A DNA stretch of 64,000 nt from Chamaecrista fasciculata (Eukaryota; Streptophyta; Magnoliopsida; Fabales; Fabaceae). The stretch covers positions 15,380 to 79,379 of the forward strand of contig QANZ01014570.1 of NCBI GenBank assembly GCA_003254925.1, in the 5' to 3' direction. Both the position numbers and the translations under genes were made by a program. Shown here one piece after another: positions 36,471 to 47,680 of the stretch; position 1 is the first letter of the stretch, and every line of letters starts with the position of its first letter. A model generated the notes under the pieces. It saw only the letters and a program-made list of their open reading frames with translations, had not been told where the DNA came from and did not search any database.

Positions 36471-37416
36471 CTTTTATTTGTAATAAAAAGGTCAATGTTA
36501 TCAGATAGCACAATTTTATATAGGATGTGAATAAAAATTATGATGAACTATTTCAATATTTAATAAGCATTATAATTAATTTTATTGTTTAATAGTGTTA
36601 CATTTGTCTATCAAAAAATCTCTTTTCTTTAAAAAAAATTGTTAGAGGAAAGAGGCTATTTTTTGGGGGCAATGTTCAATTCTCTATCAAGTCTCTTTTT
36701 TTAATCTGTATTCAAAGTCAACAATTGTGGGCTATACAAAAATTGACACCCTCAACAAATAACAACTCTAAAATTTAATTTTAAATTACCACTTTCCTTT
36801 CAAGCATTTGATATCAAATTTATTTTGAAAAGAAAGATAACACAAAGGCATAACTCACAACCATAAAATTGATATTTAAAGTAGTTAATTATTTTTCTTC
36901 AAGACATGTGATCATAAACAAAAACAAAATGAAAGACTCTATCATGGATGATGAAAATTTTATACATGATGGATATTTATAAAATATATCTTTTGAGTAC
37001 ATGTATAAGTAGGAGGATTTGTCAAAAAAAAAAATCATAAAAACTTTGTACCAAAAAAAAAAAAAGCATATCCTAATGAGAAGAAACGTAAGAGATAACT
37101 AATCCGCATTAATAAATCATATGTATATATATGTCATATTTAAATTGTATGTGAATAAATTGAAAAATCATAAAAATAAAATATTAGATATTTCGTATAT
37201 ATCTAACTAATACAATTCATTGCTTTTGGATAAAAAAAACTAATACAATTCATTTTAATATTAGAATTAAGAAACACACGTTTATCCATATCTTATCCAC
37301 AAAGACCACAATGCTTTATTTAAGCCATCCAATTATTTTATAACCATTAGGCTATGATGGCCTTTTCAACCATATTACATAGGAAGGGTTATGATATGAA
37401 CTTTCATTTTAGCTAA
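36471..37416. other. AT-rich intergenic DNA, nothing recognised
   Basis: No coding frame, hairpin or repeat edge was recognised. Two poly-A runs lie near 37025 and 37060. Confidence 0.35.
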
Positions 37417-37870
37417 CTAGGCTTTGACCCGCACGGGTAAACTTTCTATAAAAATTAACGACAAAGAAACATTATGTGAAAAAATAGTATTATTATTACA
37501 TGTAAAATTCGCACGATATTGTTTATTGTATTTCCAATAATATGATTCGCAATTAGTAAACCATAAAAATTATAGAAACAAATCAAGAAATAAATTAATA
37601 GTATATGTACATCGTTATTGACATATTGAAAAACTTTCCTACATACAACATTATAAGTCTTTTCTAATGAATTGTCTTTGGATGAATGTACTATTAAAAT
37701 CTTGATACCAGATCTAGAACAAACTTTAGATAATGGCTGGCATTGGCTTTTGTTTATGGTCATTGCAAATGACAAAGTGAGCTGAAATTGACAACGTTGA
37801 AATTTGAAGGGAATCTTACCATCAGAAGGTGATAAACTAGAAATAAACCATTTCTTACCTAGTTTAAATC
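37417..37870 (-). mobile_element. Helitron 3' end with helicase remnant
   Basis: On the minus strand a frame (37860-37455) carries SPSDGKIPFKFQR, LSFAMTINKSQ, SGIKILI and TYNVVCRKVFQ. These are the closing motifs of the Pif1-like helicase of plant Helitrons. The segment that normally lies between NKSQ..SKV and SGIKILI is missing. Downstream on the same strand comes a hairpin CCCGTGCGGG, ten bases, then CTAG at 37417-37420 followed by T, the standard Helitron terminus. The 5' end was not found, so this is a fragment of a once autonomous element. Confidence 0.82.
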
Positions 37871-38560
37871 GAGGGGGTTGCTGGAGCAAGCACGCTGGAA
37901 ATACTTGCAAAAGACTTCACAGGGGGCTGCGAAGGATACTCCGACGACAAGTTAGAGAGAGTTCGATGTGACAGTGACTGAATTTTATGTGAAAGTAGTA
38001 GCTAACCTTTAACTACAGACGTGAAGGAGTATTTATAGTGTGAAGAAGCCTGGAGTGGGTCGGAAGAAGCTCTCTCGTGCTCAGACCCACGATCTACAGG
38101 AATGGAGAGAGTGGGAGTCCAAGAAAAGTGGAGCATGGTAATGGTGGGAGAGTGGGCATTCGTAGATCAACCACTTGCCTGTCGTGTGTGTGACGTGGGT
38201 TTGATCTTGTCAAGGGCCGCCCCGAGATGCGCGGGAATGAGGCTTGACTAGGTCCAAGGGTTAAGTGGAGAACGCCCAAAATGTGATGTATCACAAGTCC
38301 CTCCACGAAAGAGTCTTTCAGTACGCCGACGAGGAATCCAAAGGGACGAGGGGGCACCCAACACAGGGTATCGTGAATGGTACAGGGCGTATACCTAAGA
38401 TGATGCCATGTCTTACTAGTCCCCCCCACGGAATGATTGGCTATGCGTCCATTGTGGAACACGAAATATTTTCGGGGGGAGGGGTAGGTGGTAAACTGCC
38501 ACGTTAAGGACACGGGTCATGCTGAGAGAAACTACCAGTTTGAAATTTGTAGTCTGTTCT
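37871..38560 (-). mobile_element. Possible LTR retrotransposon fossil fragment
   Basis: On the minus strand a TATA box (CACTATAAATACTCC, about 38026-38040) is followed by a leader-like stretch and a GTCGGAGTATCC word. That is the layout of an LTR of the Ty3/gypsy kind. The upstream G-rich stretch (38100-38500) would be its U3. Neither LTR edge could be fixed. It abuts the Helitron helicase remnant. Confidence 0.35.
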
Positions 38561-39758
38561 AGACGCTTCAGTTATTGTGCAAGATAATAGGAGTTATTTA
38601 AATGCAAAATGAAACGGCTCCATGATTGCTACTTTACTCATTTGCCATTAGAGAGAGAAGCGACGAAGGAGATCGAGTAGTGTCTCGTATCTCCTGGTTT
38701 CGCAAGCCTGTTCTCCGGTCCTCAATTGATTGTTTCTGTAGAGGATGTAGATGAACTTGAGTGCGAAAGGCTATCGCGGTAAGTGCCTACTGCCACTGCC
38801 GAACCATATATTTGTGCAAAGTCTGTAACAAGGGAACTAGGGTTTGTGGCTATCGAGCGAGAACTCGATTTTATAAAGTTGTGTACTTGAGTTGGTAGGA
38901 GGAATCATGGTTGTAGATATGGAACCACGATTTGGAATTCAACCTTATAGAGAAGAAAGTTTGAATTTTTGAAAATTCTTTCTTGAAACATTTGAAGGCG
39001 ATTATTTGAGTGAGATTTCAGTAAGGATTGAGGTTTTTGATGAATTTTTGAGTTTATCGGCGATTTCCATACGTTTTCCCACGAGTTTGGGACATTTTCC
39101 AGTGGGTTTTAAATTTTTTGCGTTTTTAGTTTTCGTCCATCTGTCATTTGCTTTAATTTGTGTTATTTTTGCATTTCTATTCCATTTCATGAAGAATTCA
39201 TGGATTAGGGACCAAGATGTAAGGTTTGAGAATCTTCAGGGATGCTCTTTTCACTATTTTGATAGTCAGGGACTAAAGTGCAAGGGACTTGAAGTTTTCA
39301 GGATGAAACTGTAATTTAAAGGACTGATCTATATTTTCCCTGACTTAATTTGTCTAGTTAACGGTTTAAAATGGACGGAGGGCTAACGGTGGGAGGTTTT
39401 CAAAACATATGGGACCAAAACTGAGACAAAAAAGTATATAGGACTAATTTGGGACCTGAAGCAAAGATATAAATTTTTAATCAAAATGTTTAATTTTAAT
39501 TTTTTTTAATTGAATTTTTATACTTTTATTTTATGGTAAAAAAAACCTTAATGTTATCTAATAGAACAATTTTATCTCTTAATAGCTTATGAATGTGAAT
39601 AAAAATTATTTTGAACTAATTCAATATTTAACAAGTATTATAATTAATTTTATTGTTTAACAATATTACATTTGGTATTAACTTTATTTTGAAGAAGATT
39701 TGATTTTTTTAAATAAATAATTATAAAATTTTGTTTATTGAAATGCTTATTATATATA
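38561..39758. other. Unassigned repeat-like DNA
   Basis: 38990-39330 is related, in inverted orientation, to about 43860-44230: short frames on opposite strands share words like LKPTGKCPK / RKPTNLTGKC and KLKNSSK / KLKNSPR. This marks an otherwise unnamed dispersed repeat. No host gene is supported. Confidence 0.35.
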
Positions 39759-40405
39759 GGCAAAAGACCCTTTCATGCCCCTAACGTTTGGAGTCAGTTT
39801 CAGTTATGCCCCTAACGTTTGTTTTGTGTCAGTTATGCCCTCAATGTGAAACGTTGGTGTCAATTATACCCTAACCTCAATTTTTTTGGGTCAAAGTTCT
39901 ATTTTGGTCCCTCAAGTTTGCTCAAAGTTCTGTTTTCGTCCATCAAGTCTTTGACGAACTTTCCGGCAGGTTATACGGCAGCCCCGACGACTACGAAAAC
40001 TCCTAATCCAAAGTTTTTTGACCTCCTGAGTTCAATAACAGCCTTCATTTTGCGAACAAATGACCGCAAATATAACTTTCGACAATTGTGTAATTTTTCG
40101 GCAACTATGTAATTTTTCGGTGGCTTGCTAGTCATTTTTTCGCAAAATGTTGGCCGTCATTGAACTCAAGAGGTTAAAAAATCTTGGATTAGGAGTTTTC
40201 GTAGTTTTCGGGGCCGCCGTGTATCTCGCCAGAAAGTTCGCTAGAGACTTGAGGGTACAAAAATGAACTTTGAGCAAACTTGAGGGATCAAAATAGGACT
40301 TTGACCCAAAAAAATTGAAGTTAGGGTATAATTGACATCAACATTTCACATTTGGGGCATAACTGACACAAAACAAACGTTAGGGGCACGAAAGGGTCTT
40401 TTGCC
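39759..40405. mobile_element. Mutator-like hairpin MITE ('ggcaaaagaccc' family)
   Basis: Ends GGCAAAAGACCCTTTC and GAAAGGGTCTTTTGCC are inverted repeats. The arms carry gcccctaacgtttg phrases outside and a 'tttggtccctcaagtttgctc' block inside. Flanks ttatatata (39750-39758) and ttatacata (40406-40414) match at 8 of 9 positions. No transposase is present. Confidence 0.85.
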
Positions 40406-40934
40406 TTATACATATTGAAAAGTTTAATAATTATAAAGTTTAATGTTTTGTTCCAAACTATGGAATTTGGTTATATTCTCCCGTTTCTCTATATTTAATT
40501 AAATGCTAGAAGATCGTAAAAGTAATTACATGCAAGGTTTAATTAATTAGAATAATACGTAATTAAGTAATCTTACTAATAAAAAAAACTTTAACAGAAA
40601 ACAAGTTAAGAATTGAAGGGTTTATTAAATTCTAAAATAATTTATAAAAGGGATAAAGAAAATCCATAACCTTTTGAGAAATAAAGTATTATACTAGAAA
40701 TTTGTGAAAATTGTAGAATTTTTAAGATGTGCTGAATATTGGATTCAAATGATTTTATAATTATCAACAAAGTTTAACAAGATAGTTGTATTTTAAAAGT
40801 ATAACATCTAATGTTTGAATTAAGCCGTTTATATTGTCCAAAAAAAAAAGTTATATTTACGAAAAATATTTTATTGATAGAAACAAAACTTATTTCAATG
40901 ATATCTATGTCTTGAAAAGATTAATTTTTAGCTA
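40406..40934. other. AT-rich intergenic DNA, nothing recognised
   Basis: No gene or repeat edge was seen before the Helitron start. Confidence 0.35.
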
Positions 40935-41216
40935 TCTATACTATATAATTCTTATAAAAAAAAAATAAAACTTATATCAAGTTCCTTATATCCTTACTAT
41001 CAAGTTTCACCAATCACAAGTTTTGATTATATTCTCTCACCTCAATGATTGGTCATGCAAAAAGTGGTGTTTAATATTCTCTCTCTATCATGATTGGTCA
41101 TACATAAAATTTTTGCCACATGTAAAATGTTGATTGAAGAACCTGATAGATAGCAATGACGTAGGGAACTTGATGTAAGTTTTTTCCTAAAAAAAATACT
41201 TGCATAATTTAATTTA

Positions 41217-41615
41217 GGGTAAATTACACTTTGGTACCCTGTGGTTTGACCCTATTTCACTTTGGTACCCTGTGGTTTGAAACTTGACACTTTGGTACCC
41301 TGTGGTATTCTCCATTAACACTTTGGTACCCTTTGGTACCCTGTGGTATTCTCCATTAACACTTTGGTACCCTTTGGAGCTATTTTGTAATTTTAACCAT
41401 AATAAATTTTACAAAAAGTCCCTATATAATATGTATCCAGGGACCTATTTGTAATTTTTTGAAAATTTTTTGGGGTCAATATGTAATTTTTGCAAAATTT
41501 GTTATGGTTAAAATTACAAAATAGCTCCAAAGGGTACCAAAGTGTTAATGGAGAATACCACAGGGTACCAAAGTGTCAGGTTTAAAACCACAGGGTACCA
41601 AAGTGTAATTTACCC
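41217..41615. mobile_element. Mutator-like hairpin MITE ('gggtaaattac' family), complete
   Basis: Perfect inverted ends GGGTAAATTACACTTTGG / CCAAAGTGTAATTTACCC. The arms repeat 'cactttggtaccctgtggt' phrases. A perfect 9-bp target duplication, tttaattta, lies at 41208-41216 and 41616-41624. The left arm carries one extra tandem phrase relative to the right. Confidence 0.93.
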
Positions 41616-41821
41616 TTTAATTTAAGATTTGTAAAATAATATATATATATATATAGTGTAAATGAAATTTTTTTAATTAAACTCTTATAATAAATTAATT
41701 AGATCATAATATATATGATAATTTTATTAAAGATATTTTGATGTTAAAAAATATAATTACATTATACAAAAATTAGTAAAACTTTATAATACTTAAAAAA
41801 ATTTAAATTAAATTATAAATA

Positions 41822-42380
41822 GGCAAAAGACCCTTTTGTGCCCCTAACGTTTGCGGTGATTTTCAATTATGCCCCTAATGTTTCATTTGTGTCAGTTGTG
41901 CCCCCAATGTGAAACGTTAGTTTCAATTATGCCCCCAATTTTGACTCAATGTTGACGTGTCAATTTTTTTTACTTGTGTGTCAATTTTTTGTTCTGAATT
42001 GAATATGTGACGAGATGACTGGATAAATAAAACATCCCTGATTTATTTTTTATCCACCATGACATTTCCTACGTGGTACAAGGCTTGCGAAGATGAAGAT
42101 GAAGATGTCAAAAAAATTTTAGGGTAGTAATTTTTTGATTTAGAGAATGTAAATCCACGTAGGAAATGCCATGGTGGATAAAAAATAAATTAGGGATGTT
42201 TTATTTATCCAGTCATCTTGCCACATATTCAATTTCGAACAAAAAATTGACACGCAAGTAAAATTGGGGGCATAATTGAAACTAAAATTTCACATTGGGG
42301 GCACAACTGACACAAATGAAACGTTAGGGGCATAACTGAAAATCACCGCAAACGTTAAGGGCATAAAAGGGTCTTTTGCC
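41822..42380. mobile_element. Mutator-like hairpin MITE ('ggcaaaagaccc' family), complete
   Basis: Inverted ends GGCAAAAGACCCTTTTGTG / CATAAAAGGGTCTTTTGCC, with a perfect 9-bp target duplication ttataaata (41813-41821 and 42381-42389). The arms repeat gcccctaatgtttcat and gcccccaatgtgaaac phrases. The centre is 'gatgaagatgaagatg'. Confidence 0.93.
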
Positions 42381-42458
42381 TTATAAATATTATATAATTA
42401 AATATATTTTTATTGTTAGATGATCAACAACACGTGCAACGCACGTGATGTCTACTAG

Positions 42459-43311
42459 TATTTATAAAAAGCTAAAAATCCTAATAAGAAGAATTAATTT
42501 CCTAATTTTCAGGATAAAACATTGAGTCATTGAAACCCAATTTCGTCACACGCAATCACATAGAAATCACAGAAATTTGTAATTTAAACGTGCAATGCGA
42601 ATCCTAACAAATTCTTATTCCCCTTCCCACCGGCACTTATTAATGGTCACATACAATGAGATGACTTCTTACACTGTAGGGCCAAGGCCTAGTGAGCCAC
42701 CTCTCATGGAAGTTGAGTACTTCCTCTATCCATGATAAGTGTTTGACTTTCTAAAGGAAAAAAAATATTTTTAATGCATGATTTAATTATTGCAAAATAA
42801 TATAAAGTAATAAATAAAATTTGAAAGAGGATAAAAAGAAAAAAAATAGAAAAAATAAGTGAATAAATAAAAACCAAAAACTCAATAAAAGAAATAAAAT
42901 AGAAGTAAAAGAACAAAAAAATGAAATAAAATAAAAAATAAAGTGAAAAAATGAAAATAAGAATCAAAATCAATTAAAAGAAGGGTACCAAAAATAAAAG
43001 AAAACAAAAATAGACAAATAAAATAATATAAATAGAATAAAAAAAACAAAAATAGATAAAGAAGGAGAAAAAATAAACAAGACAAGAAAATAAAAGATAC
43101 TAATATAAATTAAAAGAAAACAAAACTCAGCTAAATAATATAAAATAAATAAAGTTAAAAAGATATATATAAAATAACAAACCAAAAAAAATATAAAAAG
43201 AGAAAAATAAAAAAACAAAGAAAACGAAACTGATTGCAGAAGCAAGCGAGAGAAAAAGCAAAAACAAAAGTCAAAACACGTTTCACCTTCCCCCCATCTC
43301 CAAACTTTTAG
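42459..43311. other. Spacer with a 550-bp A-rich low-complexity tract
   Basis: 42740-43260 is almost wholly A with G and T ('aaaataaa', 'aaaagaa' words). The Phe-rich open frames on the minus strand are artefacts of this composition. 42459-42720 shows no gene. Confidence 0.5.
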
Positions 43312-43845
43312 GGTCCGTTTCCTATGTGATTGGCTACGTAAAGGAAAGGGTTTTACAATGGAAAGATTGTGAGGGAAAGGAAAAGTAGTTGAGAGAATGT
43401 AAAGTAGGTAAAGATTGAAAGTGTTTGGTATAAAAAGGGAGGGGAGGGAAAGTAAAATAGATATGGAAAGAAAATGACAAAAATGCCCTTCCCACAAACA
43501 CTACTAGACCACCAGCCGCCGCTGCCTGCCGCCGCCGTACACGGTGGCCGGCGTCTCCGCCAACCGCCGTACACGGTGGTCGGCGACGCCGTCCACGGTG
43601 GTCCACGGTGGTCGGCGCCGCCGTCCACGGTGGTCCACGGTGGTCGGTGCCGCCTTCCGCCGCCGCCGTCCGCCGTTGCTGTTCACCATTTTGGGAAGGA
43701 GATGTGATGGGAGTGAGAGGGGCAAATTAGGAATTCTACCATAATTCCCTAGGTAGACTTGGATTACATCAGACATGTGAAGTAAAGAAAAATGGCTTAT
43801 GTAATGTAAAACCCTTGTTATGTACAGGTCCCTTAACCTTTTCTG
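43312..43845. mobile_element. MITE-like element with a GC-rich minisatellite core
   Basis: The left edge gggtccgtttcctatgtgat and, inverted, the right edge gggacctgtacataacaa are both followed by agggttttaca, making imperfect inverted ends. The body (tggtataaaaagggagg, aaaaatgccctt) resembles other plant MITEs. The core holds the minisatellite below. A target duplication is not clear. Confidence 0.5.
43525..43675. repeat. GC-rich 'gtccacggtggtc' minisatellite
   Basis: The word cacggtggtc or cacggtggcc occurs seven times between cgccgtccacggtggtcc-like links; one 33-base unit is almost exactly doubled. Composition differs sharply from the AT-rich surroundings. Open frames on both strands are by-products. 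Confidence 0.85.
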
Positions 43846-44394
43846 CAAGGACTAAAATGAAATCTCAGAAGAGTTTTTTTGGGTTAGTTTTTGAATTTGA
43901 GTTGTGGACCAAAATAAGCCAAGAAAAATTATAAATAAGTCCTGAAACTTTCAAATTTCCTTCATTTTATTCCTGAGCTCTCAAAATAAATTTGCAAAGT
44001 GTTCATAAAATGGACCCAAAAAGCGAAGAAAATGGAAGAAAGAAAAGACGCAGAGGGACTAAACTAAAAAACACAAGAAGTTTGAAAACTGCCAGAAAAC
44101 CCACCAATCTCACTGGAAAATGCACGAAAATGACCGAAAAACTCAAGAACTCACCAAGAAACTCCAATCCTCGTTGAAATCACACTTAAATCACACTCCA
44201 AATGCTTCAATAAAAGTTTCGAAAATTCTCTCTACTTTCTTCTTTCTCGCCTCTCTCTCTCTCTCTGTTTTCCGTCTCTCTTTGCTCTCTTCCCTTTTTT
44301 GTTTTTCTGGCCCTCCCCCTCTTTATCTTCACCCACCCATGTATAACACAACAAAATAGACCCTAATCCTCATGATTCCACTAATCAGAGAAGC
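43846..44394. other. Dispersed-repeat spacer left of the inverted-repeat complex
   Basis: 43860-44230 is the inverted relative of 38990-39330. 44220-44310 is a CT-rich run. No exons of the TypA-like gene found to the right of the complex are seen here. Confidence 0.4.
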
Positions 44395-45059
44395 CAAATG
44401 CCGAAAATGAGAAACAAAAGTCGGGGTCTCCAATAACTAGGCTTGTTGCTCTTGATTCCCTGAAGCATGTGGTCAATGATGACGAATTTGGCTTTGCCAT
44501 TTCCTCTTTCACGCTTCCTTCTCTGCGCATTGTGGTTAACACAATTAATTCTTCCTCTACAAAGTGCTTCACGTTTTGTGCAAGTCTGATATTAATTTCC
44601 TTCTCTTTTTTTTTAATTATTGTTGAGAAAATAGATTTAGGTTAAGTTAAAAAAGAGATGGGCTTGAGAGAGTAAATGGTTTAGAGTAATTGGGCTTGAG
44701 TGAAAAGGTTTTTTTTTTTTGTTTGAGAGGACTTTTTTATTTTTAGAACATTGTGTTAAAGTTAAAATGAGCTTGAAAACGAGAGTATTTATTTGAGATG
44801 GATATGAATAGGAATGGTTCATAAGAGAATAATTGGAGTTCATAAGAGTGTTTTTTTTTTCCGTTTTTGTTTATTAAAAAGATAGTAGCTTAATCCTAAT
44901 ATCTTGATTTAGATTTTTCCAGACAACATACTCTGTTTACAGAAAGCTAAAAAAGGATAGATTGAGAGGAGTGAAGGAGAAAAACCCTAGCGAGGAAAAG
45001 GAAAGAGACGTTGTAGAGATCACGGAGGTTCTTTCCAAATCCTCTATGAAATCCATCTT

Positions 45060-45240
45060 CTCAACTACATTCTCAGGAGATCTTGAAGAAAAAACTGAAA
45101 GAGACATGAAGGAGGGAGGCTTGTTGCAAATTTTCTGAAGTATGTGAGATTTCCTACCGAAGTTCGCTAGAGCATCCGCACAACTGTTAGCTTCCCTTTA
45201 AATATGCTTAAGGGTGAATCTGTGAAAGGAGGAAGAAGGT
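45060..45240 (-). mobile_element. LINE RNase H scrap in unit A
   Basis: Inverse counterpart of 56953-57264, where the plus strand reads HMQRETNSCADALANFGRK, the closing motif of a LINE RNase H domain. Only this tail is left. Confidence 0.6.
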
Positions 45241-46091
45241 GTTTGCAATTAGCGGTAATCGTATAGTTGAGGAAGTGAAATATGTAATAAATGTTGGCAA
45301 AAATAAGGAGATGATTGTTTCGATCTATAGAAAATAATAAGAAAGTCCAATAGAGATCAAGGAAGCATGTTCGTAAAGTTAGGTTACCTCGTGATTTTAC
45401 ATATGATTGTGTATTTGATTAGTCCCACATCGGTTGGACGTATAAATACTCCATTGGCATCCATCTTTAAAATCTGCTTCTCTTCTCCCAAAATATACTA
45501 AACTTTGGAAGAGCTATTACGTGTTGTCTCGCCTCAAGAGGTAAGCTTTATTTCTTATTTCTTTTCTTTTTTTGTTTAATTTATTTTTATTTATTACTTT
45601 TTATGGTTAGTTTCTATTTTCTTTTTAAGCTAAATATTTTTATTCTTTTATTGCTTTTTATTTACTTTTATTTAATTTTTCTGTTATTTGAGTTTAATAA
45701 TTTTAATAAAAGTTTAGACAATATACATATTGATTTATATAATTAGTATAAGGTAAGTTTCCTTTTGAGATATCTTTTCGGATATTTTTCATTTTTCCTA
45801 CAAATCTAATAGCCTAAGTTCGTGTACGCTTTTAAAACTAGTTTTTCAAAATAAGTCTTGTCGATCGATTTTAGTTTCATTAAGAAAATCAAAACTAAAT
45901 TTTGTGTTTTTTCTAAAAAAATTGATGATAAATCTAATTTCTTGTTCTTCGACACTATTACTAATATTTTTTTAATCAAACGTGGACATAATTAAAATTT
46001 AAGTGGATAACTTTGATTACATATAATTATACCATGAATGATATGATCGAAAGCTACTACTATTAGTAGCAAGAATATCTATTAAAATTTA

Positions 46092-46463
46092 GGCCAAAGT
46101 GAAAATTTTGTCTCATATTTTTTGCTCAGTTCCCAATTCGGCCTTGTATCTTTTTTTGTTGCACTTTTGGTCTCATTTCTTTGCAAAAGGTCCAAATTTT
46201 GGTCCCATATATTTTGGTGAAGTTGCGAAATTGGTCCCATTTCCTTACAAAAGGATCAATCATTAGTTGATCCTTTTGCAAAGATATGGGACAAATCTTG
46301 CACCTGACTTAAAGATATAGGACCAGTTCTACGATTGGCCAAAAGATATGAGACCAAATTGGGAACTGACCCAACGATATGGGACCAAAAGTACAACACA
46401 AAAAGATATGGGACAAAATTGGGAATTAAACAAAATATATGGGACCAAATTTACACTTTGACA
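46092..46463. mobile_element. Hairpin MITE ('ggccaaagtg' family) in unit A
   Basis: The left edge GGCCAAAGTG and the right edge CACTTTG enclose pairing arms of 'ttggtcccatat' and 'gatatgggacc' phrases. A' lacks the element and shows a single taaatttta (48237-48245) at the site. Here the flanks are taaaattta and taaatttta, i.e. a 9-bp target duplication with one change. Confidence 0.88.
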
Positions 46464-46637
46464 TAAATTTTATAAAAATTGTTAAGGTATAAATTTAATT
46501 ACTATATCGATATGTTTTCATAATTCTTTGAGTTGATGGGTTAACTACTTGATACCAATCTTGCGGCTTACTAGTGATTGTGATTGTATTAGTATAATAA
46601 TGTTATTCTAATTTAATTTGATTACACTGGTTTATAT

Positions 46638-46882
46638 CACTACAAGAAAATCATTGTTTTCTGTCGATAGAAATTTGAGACATAATTCTTGATAATTTCG
46701 TCATGAATTAGGGTTGTGGTGGAATTTGTCGCGGAATTCATACCGTCAAATTTCTATCACAAATAAAGTTGATAATTTCTTAAAAAATATTTAGCACCAT
46801 TTTTTTACGAATTTTTTTATAGACGTGTGAAAAATTTGTGATGAAACATGTTCTGTCACAAAACAATTGTTTTCTTGTAGTG
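46638..46882. mobile_element. CACTA-type MITE in unit A
   Basis: Ends CACTACAAGAAAA and TTTTCTTGTAGTG, 245 bp, with a body of 'tttgtgac/gtcacaaa' words. The same MITE is in A'' at 54267. The site is empty in A' (about 48073-48080). No transposase is present. Confidence 0.88.
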
Positions 46883-47289
46883 ATATCATATATACCTTAA
46901 CTCCCATTTTCATTTTCTTTAATTTCTCCTTCTATCATTTTCAATTCATGCAAAACTATATTAATGTATGTATAATATTAGGTTCCCCCCATCTTTTTAC
47001 AATGTAAATCTTTCTTTTATGTTGTGACATACAAAAATTTTAATTTAATGATGAGATTTAAACGGTCTAGTAGTAGTATTATTTAAACAAATTAAATTTT
47101 TTTTATTAGTATGTAGTTCCCTTAATTATATTGAGTAGATAACTTATATATAAGTATCATTTATCCTCATGATAGGTGTTTTGTAAACAACGTGTAACAA
47201 ACTCTTCAACTTCCACTTGGTATATTGATAATGGATAATATTTTTTTGGTAAAAAGAGAAATTCATTAAAAGAAAATGCAGAAAATACA

Positions 47290-47680
47290 ATGCATTAAGT
47301 CCTCAAGGCATGAAGACAAGAGTACTGAAACTAAAGCCATTTGGAGATTTTTATGAAATGTTGATTATAAAAAAATTTCATTACTTGAACCACCAACCTT
47401 CGTCCAAATTACAGCCTCAAAGATGCAACAACAAAACTCACACAAGGTGTTATTCCTTCTCCTTTTATATTCTATTGATTTATTTTACAAATCAATAGAA
47501 TATAAAAGGAGAAGGAATAACACCTTGTGTGAGTTTTGTTGTTGCATCTTTGAGGCTGTAATTTGGACGAAGGTTGGTGGTTCAAGTAATGGAATTTTTT
47601 TATCATCAACATTTCATAAAAATCTCCAAATGGCTTTAGTTTCAGTATTGTTGCCTTCATGCCTTGAGGACTTAATGCTC
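47290..47680. repeat. Near-perfect palindrome at the A/A' junction
   Basis: The arms meet at a 7-base loop (attttac, 47482-47488). The inner 110 or so bases of each arm pair without a mismatch that I can see, and the next 80 have a few changes. A transcript through here would form a long RNA hairpin. Confidence 0.9.

Larger units (their letters stand above)
40935..42458 (+). mobile_element. Non-autonomous Helitron with two nested MITEs
   Basis: The 5' end TCTATACTATATAATTC follows a host A. The 3' end has a perfect hairpin CACGTGC-aac-GCACGTG (42431-42447) and then CTAG (42455-42458) followed by a host T, so it lies in an A|T site as Helitrons do. No helicase is present. Two complete hairpin MITEs (41217-41615 and 41822-42380) account for about 960 of 1524 bases, leaving a small Helitron core of some 540 bp. 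Confidence 0.8.
44395..47481 (+). repeat. Inverted-repeat unit A
   Basis: It contains, in order: the outer edge and 'gcttgttgctcttgattccc' block (44395-44600), a LINE RNase H scrap on the minus strand (45060-45240), a tagtcccacatcggttgg promoter-like block with TATAAATA (45420-45448), a hairpin MITE (46092-46463), a CACTA MITE (46638-46882) and a LINE 3' end (47240-47481, minus strand, A tail seen as T at 47241). Confidence 0.8.

Noticed and set aside
37455-37910. A host DNA helicase gene
   Set aside because: Only the closing Helitron helicase motifs are present, next to a Helitron 3' terminus and on the same strand.
42704-43497. Phe-rich open reading frames on the minus strand
   Set aside because: They arise from the A-rich low-complexity tract and have no domain or splice context.
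43334-43848. Arg/Pro-rich open frames on both strands
   Set aside because: By-products of the GC-rich minisatellite; all frames are open at once.
45420-45450. snRNA-type promoter: agtcccacatcg resembling the plant USE, followed by TATAAATA
   Set aside because: Only 8 bases separate the two motifs, far less than in real snRNA genes, and nothing like a U-RNA follows. The tagtcccacatcggttgg word is also common in plant repeats.
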